DNA of 64,000 nucleotides from Streptomyces sp. NBC_00878 (lineage in GTDB: Bacteria > Actinomycetota > Actinomycetes > Streptomycetales > Streptomycetaceae): positions 8,370,001 to 8,434,000 of the forward strand of contig NZ_JAPEOK010000001.1 in NCBI RefSeq assembly GCF_026341515.1. The letters are read 5' to 3'. The notes under the pieces are model-generated. The model did not search any database and was not told the origin of the DNA. It was given only the letters and a program-made list of their open reading frames with translations. A program made the translations under genes and the position numbers. This document shows, one piece after another, positions 10,556 to 19,405 of the stretch; the first letter of the stretch is position 1, and every line of letters begins with the position of its first letter.

Positions 10556-11147
10556 CGTCGTGGCTGGTCGCGCCCACGCGGCGCCGCCGCACATCGATAC
10601 AGCCCGCGCCCCTGAGGGGCGCCATGGCCGGCCCGGGTGCGTGGGCAAGGCCACTCGGTCCCGGCGTCGCCGAACGATCTACCCGTCGGTAGCATCCTGC
10701 GTATGGCAGAAACCCAGCAGGACGACGAGGGCGCGGGCGCCAAGCAGAATGCCAAGCAGGACGCCAAGGCGGAGCGCCACGCGGCGAAGCTCGCCAAGCA
10801 GATCTCCTCCTTCGCGCAGGCCCACGGCGGTGCCGAGGGGCAGATCGCGTACATCGGCCAGAAGGGCGCCCGGATCGTCCTCGTCGGCGAGGACGGCGGC
10901 TGGGGCGACCTCGTGGCCCCCACCTTCGCCATCGCCGAACAGGCCGTGAAGAAGTCCGGCATCACCGTCCACGAGGACTTCGACGGCGAGTTCGCGAACA
11001 AGGTGAAGACCGGCCCGTACGAGTGGACGCGCATGGCGGGCATCCAGCTCGGCGGCCCCGCCAACAACTGACCGGCGCTCCTTAAAAGCAGGGGCGCGGG
11101 GCCGTATCGATGCGGCGGCGCCGCGTGGGCGCGACCAGCCACGAACG
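10556..11147. repeat. large inverted repeat framing one small gene
   Basis: An arm of about 58 bp at 10556-10614 (containing GGCTGGTCGCGCCCACGCGG) recurs almost perfectly in inverted orientation at 11089-11147, one arm on each side of the CDS at 10703-11071. It resembles the widespread Streptomyces intergenic GGCTGGTCGCGC repeat, another copy of which lies near 40711. The arms could form bidirectional terminators. Confidence 0.75.
10703..11071 (+). CDS. conserved actinobacterial protein of unknown function
   Basis: A 122-residue protein. Residues 1-35 are Lys/Ala/Gln-rich and probably disordered or helical (KQNAKQDAKAERHAAKLAK). The rest looks like one small alpha/beta domain (QIAYIGQKGARIVLVGEDGGWGDLVAP). 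It ends WTRMAGIQLGGPANN. I do not recognise a family with known function. ATG at 10703 is the first Met before the conserved part. It stands alone between two arms of an inverted repeat. Confidence 0.7.
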   Translation: MAETQQDDEGAGAKQNAKQDAKAERHAAKLAKQISSFAQAHGGAEGQIAYIGQKGARIVLVGEDGGWGDLVAPTFAIAEQAVKKSGITVHEDFDGEFANKVKTGPYEWTRMAGIQLGGPANN

Positions 11148-11289
11148 GCCCGCGGATCAACGACAACCCGCACTCCCTGCCCGCGCAACCCGCGGAGGGC
11201 TTCGCACGGGGTGTGGGAAAGCAACACCTGACGACCGGTTCACCCGTTAGGACCTGAAGAGACAGGGTCCAGTCGCGGGGGGAGTCCGG

Positions 11290-12396
11290 ATGATCGAAAC
11301 GCCGTCGCTGGTGGACCAGTACTGCCACGGCGTGCTGCGGACGGAGCTGGGTCTCGGCACATTCGAGGCCCACCTCGCCCGGGGCGAGGGCCCGCCCGCC
11401 GCCGGGACCACGTTCTTCGACACGCAGACCGGGTTCGCCGTACGCCGCTGGTGTCCGCCCCTGCTGGGCCTGGAACCCCACTGTCCGCCCGCCCGCTACC
11501 TCGCGCGACGCCGGGAACTCGGCGTCCTGGAGGCGGGGCGCAGGCTGCTGCGGGGGAGCGGGATCACGACCTACCTGGTCGACACCGGTCTGCCGGGCGA
11601 TCTGACCGGGCCCGGCGAGATGGCCTCCACGGGGGCCGCGCACGCCCACGAGATCGTCCGCCTGGAGCCGCTCGCCGAGCAGGTCGCCGACACCTCCGGC
11701 ACGGTCGAGTCGTTTCTCGCCAACCTCGCCGAGGCGGTGCACGGGGCGGCCGCGAACGCCGTGGCCTTCACCTCGGTGGCGGGCGTACGGCACGGTCTGG
11801 CGCTCGCGCCCGAACCGCCCGGGCCGGGAGAGGTACGGGGTGCGGCGGGACGATGGCTGGCGGACCGCCGGGTGGGCGGGCCGCTGAGCGATCCGGTCCT
11901 GCTCAGGCATCTCCTGTGGATCGCGGTCGCCTCCGGTCTGCCGCTCCAGCTCCACGCGGGGCTCGGCGAGCCCGGCCTGCGCATCGACCGCACCGACCCC
12001 GTCCTCCTCACCGACTTCGCCCGCGCGACGGCCGACCTCGGCACACACCTGGTCCTGCTGCACGGCTACCCGTACCACCGCCACGCGGCGCACCTCGCCG
12101 GGGTCTTCCCGCATGTGTACGCCGACCTGGGCGCCGCCCTCGTCCGCACCGGAGCCCGCGCGTCCGCCGTCCTCGCCGAGATCCTGGAGCTCGCCCCCTT
12201 CGGCAAGATCCTCTTCTCCAGCGGCGCACATGGCCTGCCCGAACTCCATGTGGTCGGAGCACGCCTCTTCCGCGAGGCACTCGCCAGGGTGCTCGGCACC
12301 TGGGTGGCCGAGGGCGCCTGGTCACTGGCCGACGCGCAACGGGTGGCGGGACTGATCGCGGCGGGGAACGCGCGGCGGGTGTACGGGGTGGAGTGA
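11290..12396 (+). CDS. amidohydrolase-family TIM-barrel protein
   Basis: A 368-residue protein related to the amidohydrolase-2/FluG-like group. The N-terminal VDQYCHG fits the first metal-binding His position. LPLQLHAG (about residue 220) and VLLHGYPYHRHAAHLAGVFPHVYADL (about 255-280) give the later metal-binding His and barrel strands, and LFSSGAHG fits the last strand, although the usual catalytic Asp (SSD) is replaced here by SSG. Because of that replacement the activity is uncertain. GGGGGGAG lies just upstream of the ATG. Confidence 0.75.
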   Translation: MIETPSLVDQYCHGVLRTELGLGTFEAHLARGEGPPAAGTTFFDTQTGFAVRRWCPPLLGLEPHCPPARYLARRRELGVLEAGRRLLRGSGITTYLVDTGLPGDLTGPGEMASTGAAHAHEIVRLEPLAEQVADTSGTVESFLANLAEAVHGAAANAVAFTSVAGVRHGLALAPEPPGPGEVRGAAGRWLADRRVGGPLSDPVLLRHLLWIAVASGLPLQLHAGLGEPGLRIDRTDPVLLTDFARATADLGTHLVLLHGYPYHRHAAHLAGVFPHVYADLGAALVRTGARASAVLAEILELAPFGKILFSSGAHGLPELHVVGARLFREALARVLGTWVAEGAWSLADAQRVAGLIAAGNARRVYGVE

Positions 12397-12437
12397 GACG
12401 GGTGTACGGGGTGGAGCGAGCTGTACAGACTGTGCGT

Positions 12438-13226
12438 ATGACACGCAGCGACGCGACCGACCGGCTCCTCGACCGCTTCCGGACCGAACTGCGCGACCTC
12501 ACCCCCCTCGCCGTGTGGGCACACGGCTCGCTCGGCGGGGGCGACTACCAGGAGGGTCGCAGCGACCTGGACCTGATCGTGGTCCTGGACGACCCGATCA
12601 CGGCGAGGACGGTCTGGCGGGTGGCCCGGCTGCACGCCCGCCTGCGTGCAGAACCGCTTGTCGGCAAGCTGCACTGCAGCTATCTGACGCCCGGCACGGC
12701 GGCCGGTGCCGAGCGGCGGCACCTCACATGGGCGCACGAGCAGCTCTTCAAACGGACGGTCACGCCGGTGACCCGGCGCGAGCTGCACACCTTCGGACTG
12801 GTCCTGGAGGGGGAGCCGCCCGGGAGTCTGCTGCCGCCGGTGACGGACGCCAACCTCGCCGAGTTCGTCGTACGGGACCAGCGGGACTTCTGGCGGCGGC
12901 AGGTGGACCGGGCCGACAACTGGACGCAGGACGTCTGGGTGGACCTGGGGCTCGTCACCCACGCCCGTGCCGCGGCCACGCTGAAGGACGGGCGGCTGAT
13001 CACCAAGCGGGAGGCACTCGACCTGCTGCCCGGTCTCGGTGCCCCGGTAGAGGTGGTCGAGGACGTCAGGAGACGGCGGTACGAGGAGCCGGGGGCACCG
13101 GTTGAGGAGCCGCGGGTACCGGTGCCGGTGCCGGCCCAAGAGTGGACGGCCCGCAGAGCGGAGTTGACCCGCGGCTACCTCGGCCCGGCGATCGACCGAC
13201 TGGTGGCCGTGGCCGCGTACGAATGA
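12438..13226 (+). CDS. nucleotidyltransferase-domain protein
   Basis: A 262-residue protein. WAHGSLGGGDYQEGRSDLDLIVVL (residues about 27-50) is the polymerase-beta fold signature GS-x(n)-DxD, with both metal-binding Asp present. The C-terminal half is helical, as in aminoglycoside adenylyltransferase-like proteins. Residues about 218-232 hold a Pro/Val/Glu repeat. It follows the amidohydrolase-like gene after 41 bp and could be cotranscribed. Substrate unknown. Confidence 0.8.
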   Translation: MTRSDATDRLLDRFRTELRDLTPLAVWAHGSLGGGDYQEGRSDLDLIVVLDDPITARTVWRVARLHARLRAEPLVGKLHCSYLTPGTAAGAERRHLTWAHEQLFKRTVTPVTRRELHTFGLVLEGEPPGSLLPPVTDANLAEFVVRDQRDFWRRQVDRADNWTQDVWVDLGLVTHARAAATLKDGRLITKREALDLLPGLGAPVEVVEDVRRRRYEEPGAPVEEPRVPVPVPAQEWTARRAELTRGYLGPAIDRLVAVAAYE

Positions 13227-13258
13227 CCTACGCGTGACCCGTGTGGCCTACGCCTGGC

Positions 13259-14266
13259 TCACGCGCGCGTGAGCGACGACCGCGTCGACTGGGCGGGCAG
13301 GTCCACCACGACCTCCGGCCGTTCCCGCAGGGTCAGCAGGACGCGGAGTGTGGCGATCCACACGAGGCAGGAGCCGAACATGTGGAGGCCGACCAGGACC
13401 TCCGGAAGGTCGGTGAAGTACTGGACGTACCCGATGCCGCCCTGTGCGAGGAGGACCAGGAAGAGGTCGCGGGTGCGGTGCAGGGGACCCTCGGGCGCGT
13501 CGACGGCCCTGAGGACGAACCACAGGGCGAAGGTCAGCGTCACCACGATCCAGGCCAGTACGGCATGCAGCTTGGTGACGTTCTCCCAGTTCAGCGGGAT
13601 GCGCTCGACCTCGCTCGAATCGCCGGCGTGCGGGCCCGCGCCGGTGACGACCGTCCCCACCGCGATCAGCAGGAGGGTGACGGCGACGAGGACCCACGCC
13701 ATCTGCCGCACCGGCTTGCCGACCAGCGGACGCGGGGCGGCGTCGCCCTCGCGGGTGCGCTGCCACATCACGGTGGCGACGGCGATCAGGGCGGTGGAGA
13801 GGAGGAAGTGGGCGGCGACCGTATACGGGTTGAGGCCCACGAGGACGACGACGCCGCCGAGGACCGCGTTGCTCATGACGACCCAGAACTGCGCCCAGCC
13901 GAGCCGTGTGAGGCTGCGCCGGTAGGGCGTCTGCGAGCGTGCGGCGATGATCGCCCAGCCGACCGCGGCACACAGGACGTACGTCAGCATGCGGTTGCCG
14001 AACTCGATCACGCCGTGCACGCCCATCGCGCTCGTGGTGGTGAGCGAGTCGTCGGTGCACTTGGGCCAGGTCGGGCAGCCGAGCCCCGAGCCCGTCAGCC
14101 GGACGGCACCTCCGGTGACCACGATCAGTACCGCCATGACGAGTGCGGCGAGGGCGGCGCGCTGGACCGTCCGGGGCGACGGGGTCCAGCGTTCGGCGAT
14201 GAAGGCGAGCGGGTTGCGCACGGCTTGAGCGGCATCGGCTCGGGTCACGTTTGGCACGGGCTCCAT
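13259..14266 (-). CDS. ctaA: heme A synthase (COX15/CtaA)
   Basis: A 335-residue membrane protein with eight hydrophobic helices that converts heme O to heme A. The four conserved heme-ligand His positions are visible in GVHGVIEFGNRMLTYVL, YTVAAHFLLSTAL, TKLHAVLAWIV and LVGLHMFGSCLVW. The periplasmic Cys pair motif GCPTWPKC is also present. The chosen ATG is 14266; GTG codons at 14257 and 14248 are possible alternatives. Acts after ctaB. Confidence 0.93.
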   Translation of the reverse strand: MEPVPNVTRADAAQAVRNPLAFIAERWTPSPRTVQRAALAALVMAVLIVVTGGAVRLTGSGLGCPTWPKCTDDSLTTTSAMGVHGVIEFGNRMLTYVLCAAVGWAIIAARSQTPYRRSLTRLGWAQFWVVMSNAVLGGVVVLVGLNPYTVAAHFLLSTALIAVATVMWQRTREGDAAPRPLVGKPVRQMAWVLVAVTLLLIAVGTVVTGAGPHAGDSSEVERIPLNWENVTKLHAVLAWIVVTLTFALWFVLRAVDAPEGPLHRTRDLFLVLLAQGGIGYVQYFTDLPEVLVGLHMFGSCLVWIATLRVLLTLRERPEVVVDLPAQSTRSSLTRA

Positions 14267-14334
14267 CGTAGGGGGCCGCTTGTGCACGCTTTCACGAGCC
14301 CCCTGCCCGCGTCGGCCGACCGGCCATCGCCCGC

Positions 14335-15147
14335 TCACTCCCAGCGGAAGAACTTCCCGGCGGCGGCGAGGCCCACGACCGCCCATACGGCGAGGATCCC
14401 GAGGTTTCCCCACGGCATCCCGGCGCCGTGCTGGAGCACGTCCCGCAAGCCGTCCGACAGTGCCGAGATCGGCAGCAGGCCGAGCAGGTCCTGGGCCGCG
14501 TCCGGGAACTTGTCCAGCGGGACGATGACCCCGCCGCCGACGAGCAGCAGCAGGAAGACCAGGTTCGCGGCGGCCAGCGTGGCCTCCGCCTTCAGCGTGC
14601 CCGCCATGAGCAGGCCGAGGCCCGAGAAGGCCGCCGTACCCAGGAGCAGGAGCAGCAGCACGGCCAGCGGGTTGCCCTCCGGCGACCAGCCGAGCGCCAG
14701 GGCGATGACCGTCACGAGGAGCACCTGGAGGACCTCGGTGACCAGGACGGAGAGGGTCTTGGCCGCCATCAGCCCCCAGCGCGGCAGCGGCGAGGAGGCG
14801 AGCCGCTTCAGTACGCCGTACCGCCGCTCGAAGCCCGTGGCGATCGCCTGGCCGGTGAACGCCGTCGACATCACGGCGAGCGCGAGAATGCCGGGCGCCA
14901 GGAAGTCGACCGCCTCGCCCTCACCCGTGTCGACGATGTCCACCGCGCTGAACAGCACCAGCAGCAGCGTCGGGATGATCACCGTGAGGAGCAGCTGCTC
15001 GCCGTTGCGCAGCAGCATCCTCGTCTCCAGCGCCGCCTGCGCCGCGATCATGCGGGGGAGCGGGGCGGCCCCCGGCCTCGGCTCGTACATGCCCGTGCCT
15101 TCACCTGTGCCCTCACCCGTGGGCCGGGCGTCCGTTCCCGCGGTCAT
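14335..15147 (-). CDS. ABC-2 type transporter permease
   Basis: A 270-residue integral membrane protein with six hydrophobic segments after a 30-residue cytoplasmic N terminus. TAFTGQAIATGFERRYGVLKRL is the conserved motif of the DrrB-like ABC-2 permease group. Its ATG overlaps the stop of the ATPase gene as ATGA, so the two form one exporter. Substrate unknown; the position next to ctaA is common in Streptomyces. Confidence 0.9.
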   Translation of the reverse strand: MTAGTDARPTGEGTGEGTGMYEPRPGAAPLPRMIAAQAALETRMLLRNGEQLLLTVIIPTLLLVLFSAVDIVDTGEGEAVDFLAPGILALAVMSTAFTGQAIATGFERRYGVLKRLASSPLPRWGLMAAKTLSVLVTEVLQVLLVTVIALALGWSPEGNPLAVLLLLLLGTAAFSGLGLLMAGTLKAEATLAAANLVFLLLLVGGGVIVPLDKFPDAAQDLLGLLPISALSDGLRDVLQHGAGMPWGNLGILAVWAVVGLAAAGKFFRWE

Positions 15148-16121
15148 CCGCGCAACTCCTTACCGGTGAGCTCCAGGAAGACATCCTCCAGGGTGTGCCG
15201 CTCGACCGAGATCTTCTCCGGCATCACCCCGTGCTGGGCGCACCAGGTGGTGACGGTCGCGAGCAGCTGCGGGTCGACCTTGCCGCCCACGCGGTACGAG
15301 CCCGGCGTCAGCTCGGCCGCCGTGCAGTCCGCCGGGAGGGCCTTGAGGAGGGAGGCCACGTCGAGGCCGGGGCGGCCGGAGAAGCGCAGGGTGTTCTCGG
15401 CGCCGCCGCGGCAGAGTTCGTCGGGGGAGCCCTTCGCTATGACCCGGCCCGCGTCGATGATCGCCACGTCGTCGGCGAGCTGCTCCGCCTCGTCCATGTG
15501 GTGCGTGGTCAGGATGACCGAGACGCCGTCGGCGCGCAGATCGCGTACGAGGTCCCAGGTGGCCCGGCGGGCCTGCGGGTCGAGACCGGCGGTCGGTTCG
15601 TCGAGGAAGACCAGTTCGGGGCGGCCGACCACGGCCATGGCGAGCGCGAGGCGCTGCTGCTGGCCGCCCGACAGCCGCCGGTACGCCGTCCGGCCGCAGC
15701 TGCCGAGGCCCAGGCGCTCCATGAGTGCGTCCACGTCCAGCGGGTGCGCGTGCAGCTTGGCCACGTGGCGGAGCATCTCGTCCGCGCGGGCGCCCGAGTA
15801 GACACCGCCGGACTGGAGCATCACGCCGATGCGGGGGCGCAGGGCGGAGGACTCGCGCACCGGGTCGAGGCCCAGTACCCGGACCGTTCCGGAGTCCGGT
15901 CTGTGGTAGCCCTCGCAGGTCTCGACGGTGGTCGTCTTGCCGGCGCCGTTGGGCCCGAGGACTGCGGTGATGCCCGCCCGGGCGACCAGATCCAGGCCGT
16001 CCACCGCGGTTTTCCTGCCGTACCGCTTCACCAGGCCCTGGACCTCAATAAGAGGGTGCGGCGCGGAGCGCCTCGTTGAGGGGCGGTGGTCGGGTGGCGG
16101 GAGGGCGGTCTCACTTCCCAT
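15144..16121 (-). CDS. ABC transporter ATP-binding protein
   Basis: A 325-residue ATPase partner of the downstream permease. Walker A GPNGAGKTTT, Q-loop MLQSGG, signature LSGGQQQR, Walker B LVFLDEPTAGLD and switch His TTHHMDEAE are all intact, and a C-terminal domain typical of DrrA-like exporters follows. ATG 16121 has GAGG six bases upstream; a GTG at 16133 is in frame but less well placed. Export substrate not predictable. Confidence 0.92.
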   Translation of the reverse strand: MGSETALPPPDHRPSTRRSAPHPLIEVQGLVKRYGRKTAVDGLDLVARAGITAVLGPNGAGKTTTVETCEGYHRPDSGTVRVLGLDPVRESSALRPRIGVMLQSGGVYSGARADEMLRHVAKLHAHPLDVDALMERLGLGSCGRTAYRRLSGGQQQRLALAMAVVGRPELVFLDEPTAGLDPQARRATWDLVRDLRADGVSVILTTHHMDEAEQLADDVAIIDAGRVIAKGSPDELCRGGAENTLRFSGRPGLDVASLLKALPADCTAAELTPGSYRVGGKVDPQLLATVTTWCAQHGVMPEKISVERHTLEDVFLELTGKELRG

Positions 16122-16189
16122 GGGCGGCCTCACTTCGCATGAGCGCCAAGTCTAGGGAGGACCGAGCGGCGCACGGAGGGCGGGTCGAG

Positions 16190-17032
16190 TCACGTGCGGC
16201 GCGGGGCGGGCGCGTCGTCCGTGGTGGCCCATTCCTCGCGTGAGCGGTGCAGTTCGAGCCACCGCTCCGCGTACGCCACGGCGTCGGCCACGGAGAACAG
16301 CCGGGTGTCGGCCGCGCCCACCAGACCCCGTACGACGGGACGGTCCCGTTCGAAGTCGGCGCCCAGTTCGTCGAACTGCTCCGAGCTGATCGAGACCTCC
16401 GTGACGACCTCCCAGCGGGAACCTTCGGCCGTACGGACCGGCCGGCCCACCGCGACACGCGGGGAGGGAATCCGGTATTCGGCGAGGTGGAAGCTGGTGC
16501 AGGAGTCGTAGCCCGCGCCGAGCAGCAGGACGCGGGCGCCCATTGCCTCAAGGCGGGCGAGTGGGCTGAGCTCGCCGAGGCGGCAGTCCGGGGCGTGGTC
16601 CTCGACGATCTTCGCCGCGCGCGGTCCGACGGCCGCGAACGAGGTCTGCGGGTGCGCGCTGCGCAGGGCGCCCGGCCAGGTGCGTACGGTCTCCGGGACC
16701 ACGCCCACCCCGCGCGTAGGCGTGACGAGGGGGTCGTACCCCGGCATCGTGTCGCGGATGGTCTCCCACCACTCCTCGGGCACGGGCGGGCTGGTCCACA
16801 GCGCCGGGTCGGAGAGGCCGCCGGACTGGGTGGGGACCACGAGTGTGCCGTCCGGACCGAGCGCGTCGAGCAGCCCCTGGACGACTGCGATGGCGCCGCC
16901 GTTCACCCAGCCGAGGGAACGGAGCGACGAGTGCGCGAGGAGGGTCTCGCCGGGGCGTACGCCGAGCGCGCGCAGGTCCGTGGCGAGGGTGGCGCGCGTG
17001 ACGAGAGGGCCGGTCGGAGGGGGTGTCGGCAT
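16190..17032 (-). CDS. AAC(3)-family N-acetyltransferase
   Basis: A 280-residue protein of the antibiotic N-acetyltransferase (AAC(3)) fold. Visible are LLAHSSLRSLGWVNGG, GPDGTLVVPTQSG, RSAHPQTSFAAVGP with the conserved His, and LLLGAGYDSCTSFHLAE. The family uses acetyl-CoA; some members modify the 3-amino group of aminoglycosides and others act on unrelated substrates, so resistance cannot be claimed. ATG 17032 has GGGGAG eleven bases upstream. It is divergent from the suf operon. Confidence 0.85.
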   Translation of the reverse strand: MPTPPPTGPLVTRATLATDLRALGVRPGETLLAHSSLRSLGWVNGGAIAVVQGLLDALGPDGTLVVPTQSGGLSDPALWTSPPVPEEWWETIRDTMPGYDPLVTPTRGVGVVPETVRTWPGALRSAHPQTSFAAVGPRAAKIVEDHAPDCRLGELSPLARLEAMGARVLLLGAGYDSCTSFHLAEYRIPSPRVAVGRPVRTAEGSRWEVVTEVSISSEQFDELGADFERDRPVVRGLVGAADTRLFSVADAVAYAERWLELHRSREEWATTDDAPAPRRT

Positions 17033-17107
17033 GGTTCGGCAGTCTCCCCGACAACCCTGTGCCGTGCCAGCGGATTGATCGATCAAAGATCATCCCCGCA
17101 GGTCAGA

Positions 17108-17121
17108 TTAGGTTTACCTAA
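17108..17121. promoter_or_regulatory. palindrome TTAGGT-TT-ACCTAA
   Basis: Six-base perfect arms separated by two bases, in the 160-bp divergent region between the AAC(3)-like gene and the SUF regulator. It resembles half of an actinobacterial iron box (TTAGGT...ACCTAA), but iron boxes have a longer spacer. It may be a second operator for the divergent promoters. Confidence 0.4.
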
Positions 17122-17156
17122 GTGATGCACCGCACCCCGGGTGGCGTGGACGCGGC

Positions 17157-17193
17157 TTGTCAGTCCCTGAGGAATTACGCAACAATGGCGTTG
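17157..17193 (+). promoter_or_regulatory. sufR promoter with CAAC-N6-GTTG operator and leaderless start
   Basis: TTGTCA (17157-17162), an 18-base spacer and AACAAT (17181-17186) form a plausible -35/-10 pair. A palindrome CAAC-N6-GTTG lies at 17180-17193, overlapping the -10 box and ending in the GTG start codon. This is the published operator consensus of cyanobacterial SufR. The predicted transcription start falls on or beside the GTG at 17193, so the mRNA would be leaderless. Confidence 0.65.
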
Positions 17194-17924
17194 TGAAAAA
17201 CGTTGGCGAGGCTCCGCGAGAGGAACTCGCGACCGGTGAGCGCTCCACGCGCAACCGCGTCGCGCGGTCCATCCTGGACCACGGCCCGTCGACCGTGACC
17301 GACCTCGCGGGACGGCTGGGCCTCACCCAGGCCGCCGTGCGACGTCACCTGGACGCGCTCGCTTCCGACGACGTGGTGGAGGCCCGCGAGCAGCGGGTCT
17401 ACGGCGCTCGCACCCGCGGGCGGCCCGCCAAGGTGTTCGCCCTGACCGACTGCGGCCGGGACGCCTTCGACCAGTCCTACGACAAGCTCGCCGCCGACGC
17501 CCTGCGCTGGATCGCGGAGCGCGAGGGCGGGGACGAGGCCCTGGTGGCCTTCGCCCGCGCCCGGATGGCCGCCCAGGCCGACACGTACCGCAAGGCCGTC
17601 GAGGCCGCCGCGCCCGAGAAGCGCGCGGAAGCGCTGGCCAAGGCCCTGAGCGTGGACGGGTACGCTGCTACGGCGCGCAGCGCACCGGTCGGCGAGCAGC
17701 TCTGCCAGCACCACTGCCCGGTCGCCCATGTGGCCGAACAGTTCCCGCAACTCTGCGAGGCGGAGACCGAGATCTTCTCCCAGCTGCTCGGCACGCATGT
17801 CCAGCGGCTGGCCACCATCGCCCACGGCGACGGTGTCTGCACCACGTTCATCCCAAAGATTTCCCAAACCGATATTCACGGCCATAACGCATCTGCAAGT
17901 ACCGCCGGGAGGAACCCCGCATGA
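17193..17924 (+). CDS. sufR: SUF operon repressor SufR
   Basis: A 243-residue regulator. Residues about 20-85 form a winged HTH ([23 protein letters not shown] ... [15 protein letters not shown]). The C-terminal half has the Cys cluster [22 protein letters not shown] plus a later HGDGVC, matching the 4Fe-4S ligand region of SufR. With the cluster bound it represses suf. GTG 17193 is chosen although an open frame begins at TTG 17157, because that TTG is part of the -35 box. The stop overlaps sufB as ATGA, so it leads the operon and is likely autoregulated. Confidence 0.9.
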   Translation: MKNVGEAPREELATGERSTRNRVARSILDHGPSTVTDLAGRLGLTQAAVRRHLDALASDDVVEAREQRVYGARTRGRPAKVFALTDCGRDAFDQSYDKLAADALRWIAEREGGDEALVAFARARMAAQADTYRKAVEAAAPEKRAEALAKALSVDGYAATARSAPVGEQLCQHHCPVAHVAEQFPQLCEAETEIFSQLLGTHVQRLATIAHGDGVCTTFIPKISQTDIHGHNASASTAGRNPA

Positions 17925-19345
17925 CGCTCCCCATTGAGGAGACTGCCCACCCCGAGCTCGAGGGTCTGGGTACGTACGAATACGGCTGGGCCGACTCCGA
18001 CGTGGCCGGTGCCTCTGCCAAGCGCGGCATCAACGAGGACGTCGTCCGGGACATCTCTTCGAAGAAGAGCGAGCCGGAGTGGATGACCAAGCTCCGCCTC
18101 AAGGGCCTGCGCCTCTTCGAGAAGAAGCCCATGCCGAACTGGGGCTCGGACCTGTCGGGCATCGACTTCGACAACATCAAGTACTTCGTGCGCTCCACGG
18201 AGAAGCAGGCGGAGTCCTGGGAGGACCTGCCCGAGGACATCAAGAACACGTACGACAAGCTCGGCATCCCCGAGGCGGAGAAGCAGCGCCTCGTCGCCGG
18301 TGTCGCGGCCCAGTACGAGTCCGAGGTCGTCTACCACCAGATCCGTGAGGACCTGGAGGAGCAGGGCGTCATCTTCCTGGACACCGACACCGCGCTGAAG
18401 GAGCACCCGGAGCTCTTCAAGGAGTACTTCGGCACGGTCATCCCGGTCGGCGACAACAAGTTCGCGTCGCTGAACACCGCGGTGTGGTCCGGCGGCTCCT
18501 TCATCTACGTGCCGAAGGGCGTGCACGTCGAGATCCCGCTCCAGGCCTACTTCCGTATCAACACGGAGAACATGGGCCAGTTCGAGCGGACGCTGATCAT
18601 CGTCGACGAGGACGCCTACGTCCACTACGTCGAGGGCTGCACGGCGCCGATCTACAAGTCGGACTCTCTGCACTCCGCGGTCGTCGAGATCATCGTGAAG
18701 AAGGGCGCCCGCTGCCGCTACACGACCATCCAGAACTGGTCGAACAACGTCTACAACCTGGTCACCAAGCGTGCCGTGGCCTACGAGGGCGCGACCATGG
18801 AGTGGGTCGACGGCAACATCGGCTCCAAGGTCACCATGAAGTACCCGGCCGTCTACCTGATGGGTGAGCACGCCAAGGGCGAGACCCTGTCCATCGCCTT
18901 CGCGGGCGAGGGCCAGCACCAGGACGCCGGCTCCAAGATGGTCCACATGGCGCCGAACACGTCCTCCAACATCGTGTCGAAGTCCGTGGCACGTGGTGGC
19001 GGCCGTACGTCCTACCGCGGTCTCGTCGAGATCGGCGAGGGCGCCCACGGCTCCAAGTCGAACGTGCTGTGCGACGCGCTGCTCGTCGACACCATCTCCC
19101 GCTCCGACACGTACCCGTACGTGGACGTCCGCGAGGACGACGTGTCCATGGGGCACGAGGCCACCGTCTCCAAGGTCAGTGACGACCAGCTCTTCTACCT
19201 GATGAGCCGGGGCATGACCGAGTTCGAGGCCATGGCCATGATCGTGCGCGGCTTCGTCGAGCCCATCGCGAAGGAGCTGCCCATGGAGTACGCCCTTGAG
19301 CTCAACCGGCTGATCGAGCTGCAGATGGAAGGTGCGGTCGGCTAA
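17921..19345 (+). CDS. sufB: Fe-S cluster assembly scaffold SufB
   Basis: A 474-residue core subunit of the SufBCD scaffold on which iron and sulfur are assembled. The beta-helix signature runs from [20 protein letters not shown] through [20 protein letters not shown] to [30 protein letters not shown] with the conserved Cys. Length is standard and no intein is present. The start is coupled to sufR by ATGA. Confidence 0.97.
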   Translation: MTLPIEETAHPELEGLGTYEYGWADSDVAGASAKRGINEDVVRDISSKKSEPEWMTKLRLKGLRLFEKKPMPNWGSDLSGIDFDNIKYFVRSTEKQAESWEDLPEDIKNTYDKLGIPEAEKQRLVAGVAAQYESEVVYHQIREDLEEQGVIFLDTDTALKEHPELFKEYFGTVIPVGDNKFASLNTAVWSGGSFIYVPKGVHVEIPLQAYFRINTENMGQFERTLIIVDEDAYVHYVEGCTAPIYKSDSLHSAVVEIIVKKGARCRYTTIQNWSNNVYNLVTKRAVAYEGATMEWVDGNIGSKVTMKYPAVYLMGEHAKGETLSIAFAGEGQHQDAGSKMVHMAPNTSSNIVSKSVARGGGRTSYRGLVEIGEGAHGSKSNVLCDALLVDTISRSDTYPYVDVREDDVSMGHEATVSKVSDDQLFYLMSRGMTEFEAMAMIVRGFVEPIAKELPMEYALELNRLIELQMEGAVG

Positions 19346-19405
19346 GGCCCGCCCTCCGGAACAGCCAGCGAATTTCTGACGTAGGAAGAGAGCAGACCGA
19401 CAGCC

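Noticed and set aside
17108..17121. standard iron box (DmdR/IdeR site)
   Set aside because: The arms fit but the spacer is two bases instead of the usual seven; listed only as an unassigned palindrome.
17157..17159. TTG start for sufR
   Set aside because: This TTG is part of the -35 box and the encoded extension is not part of the family alignment.
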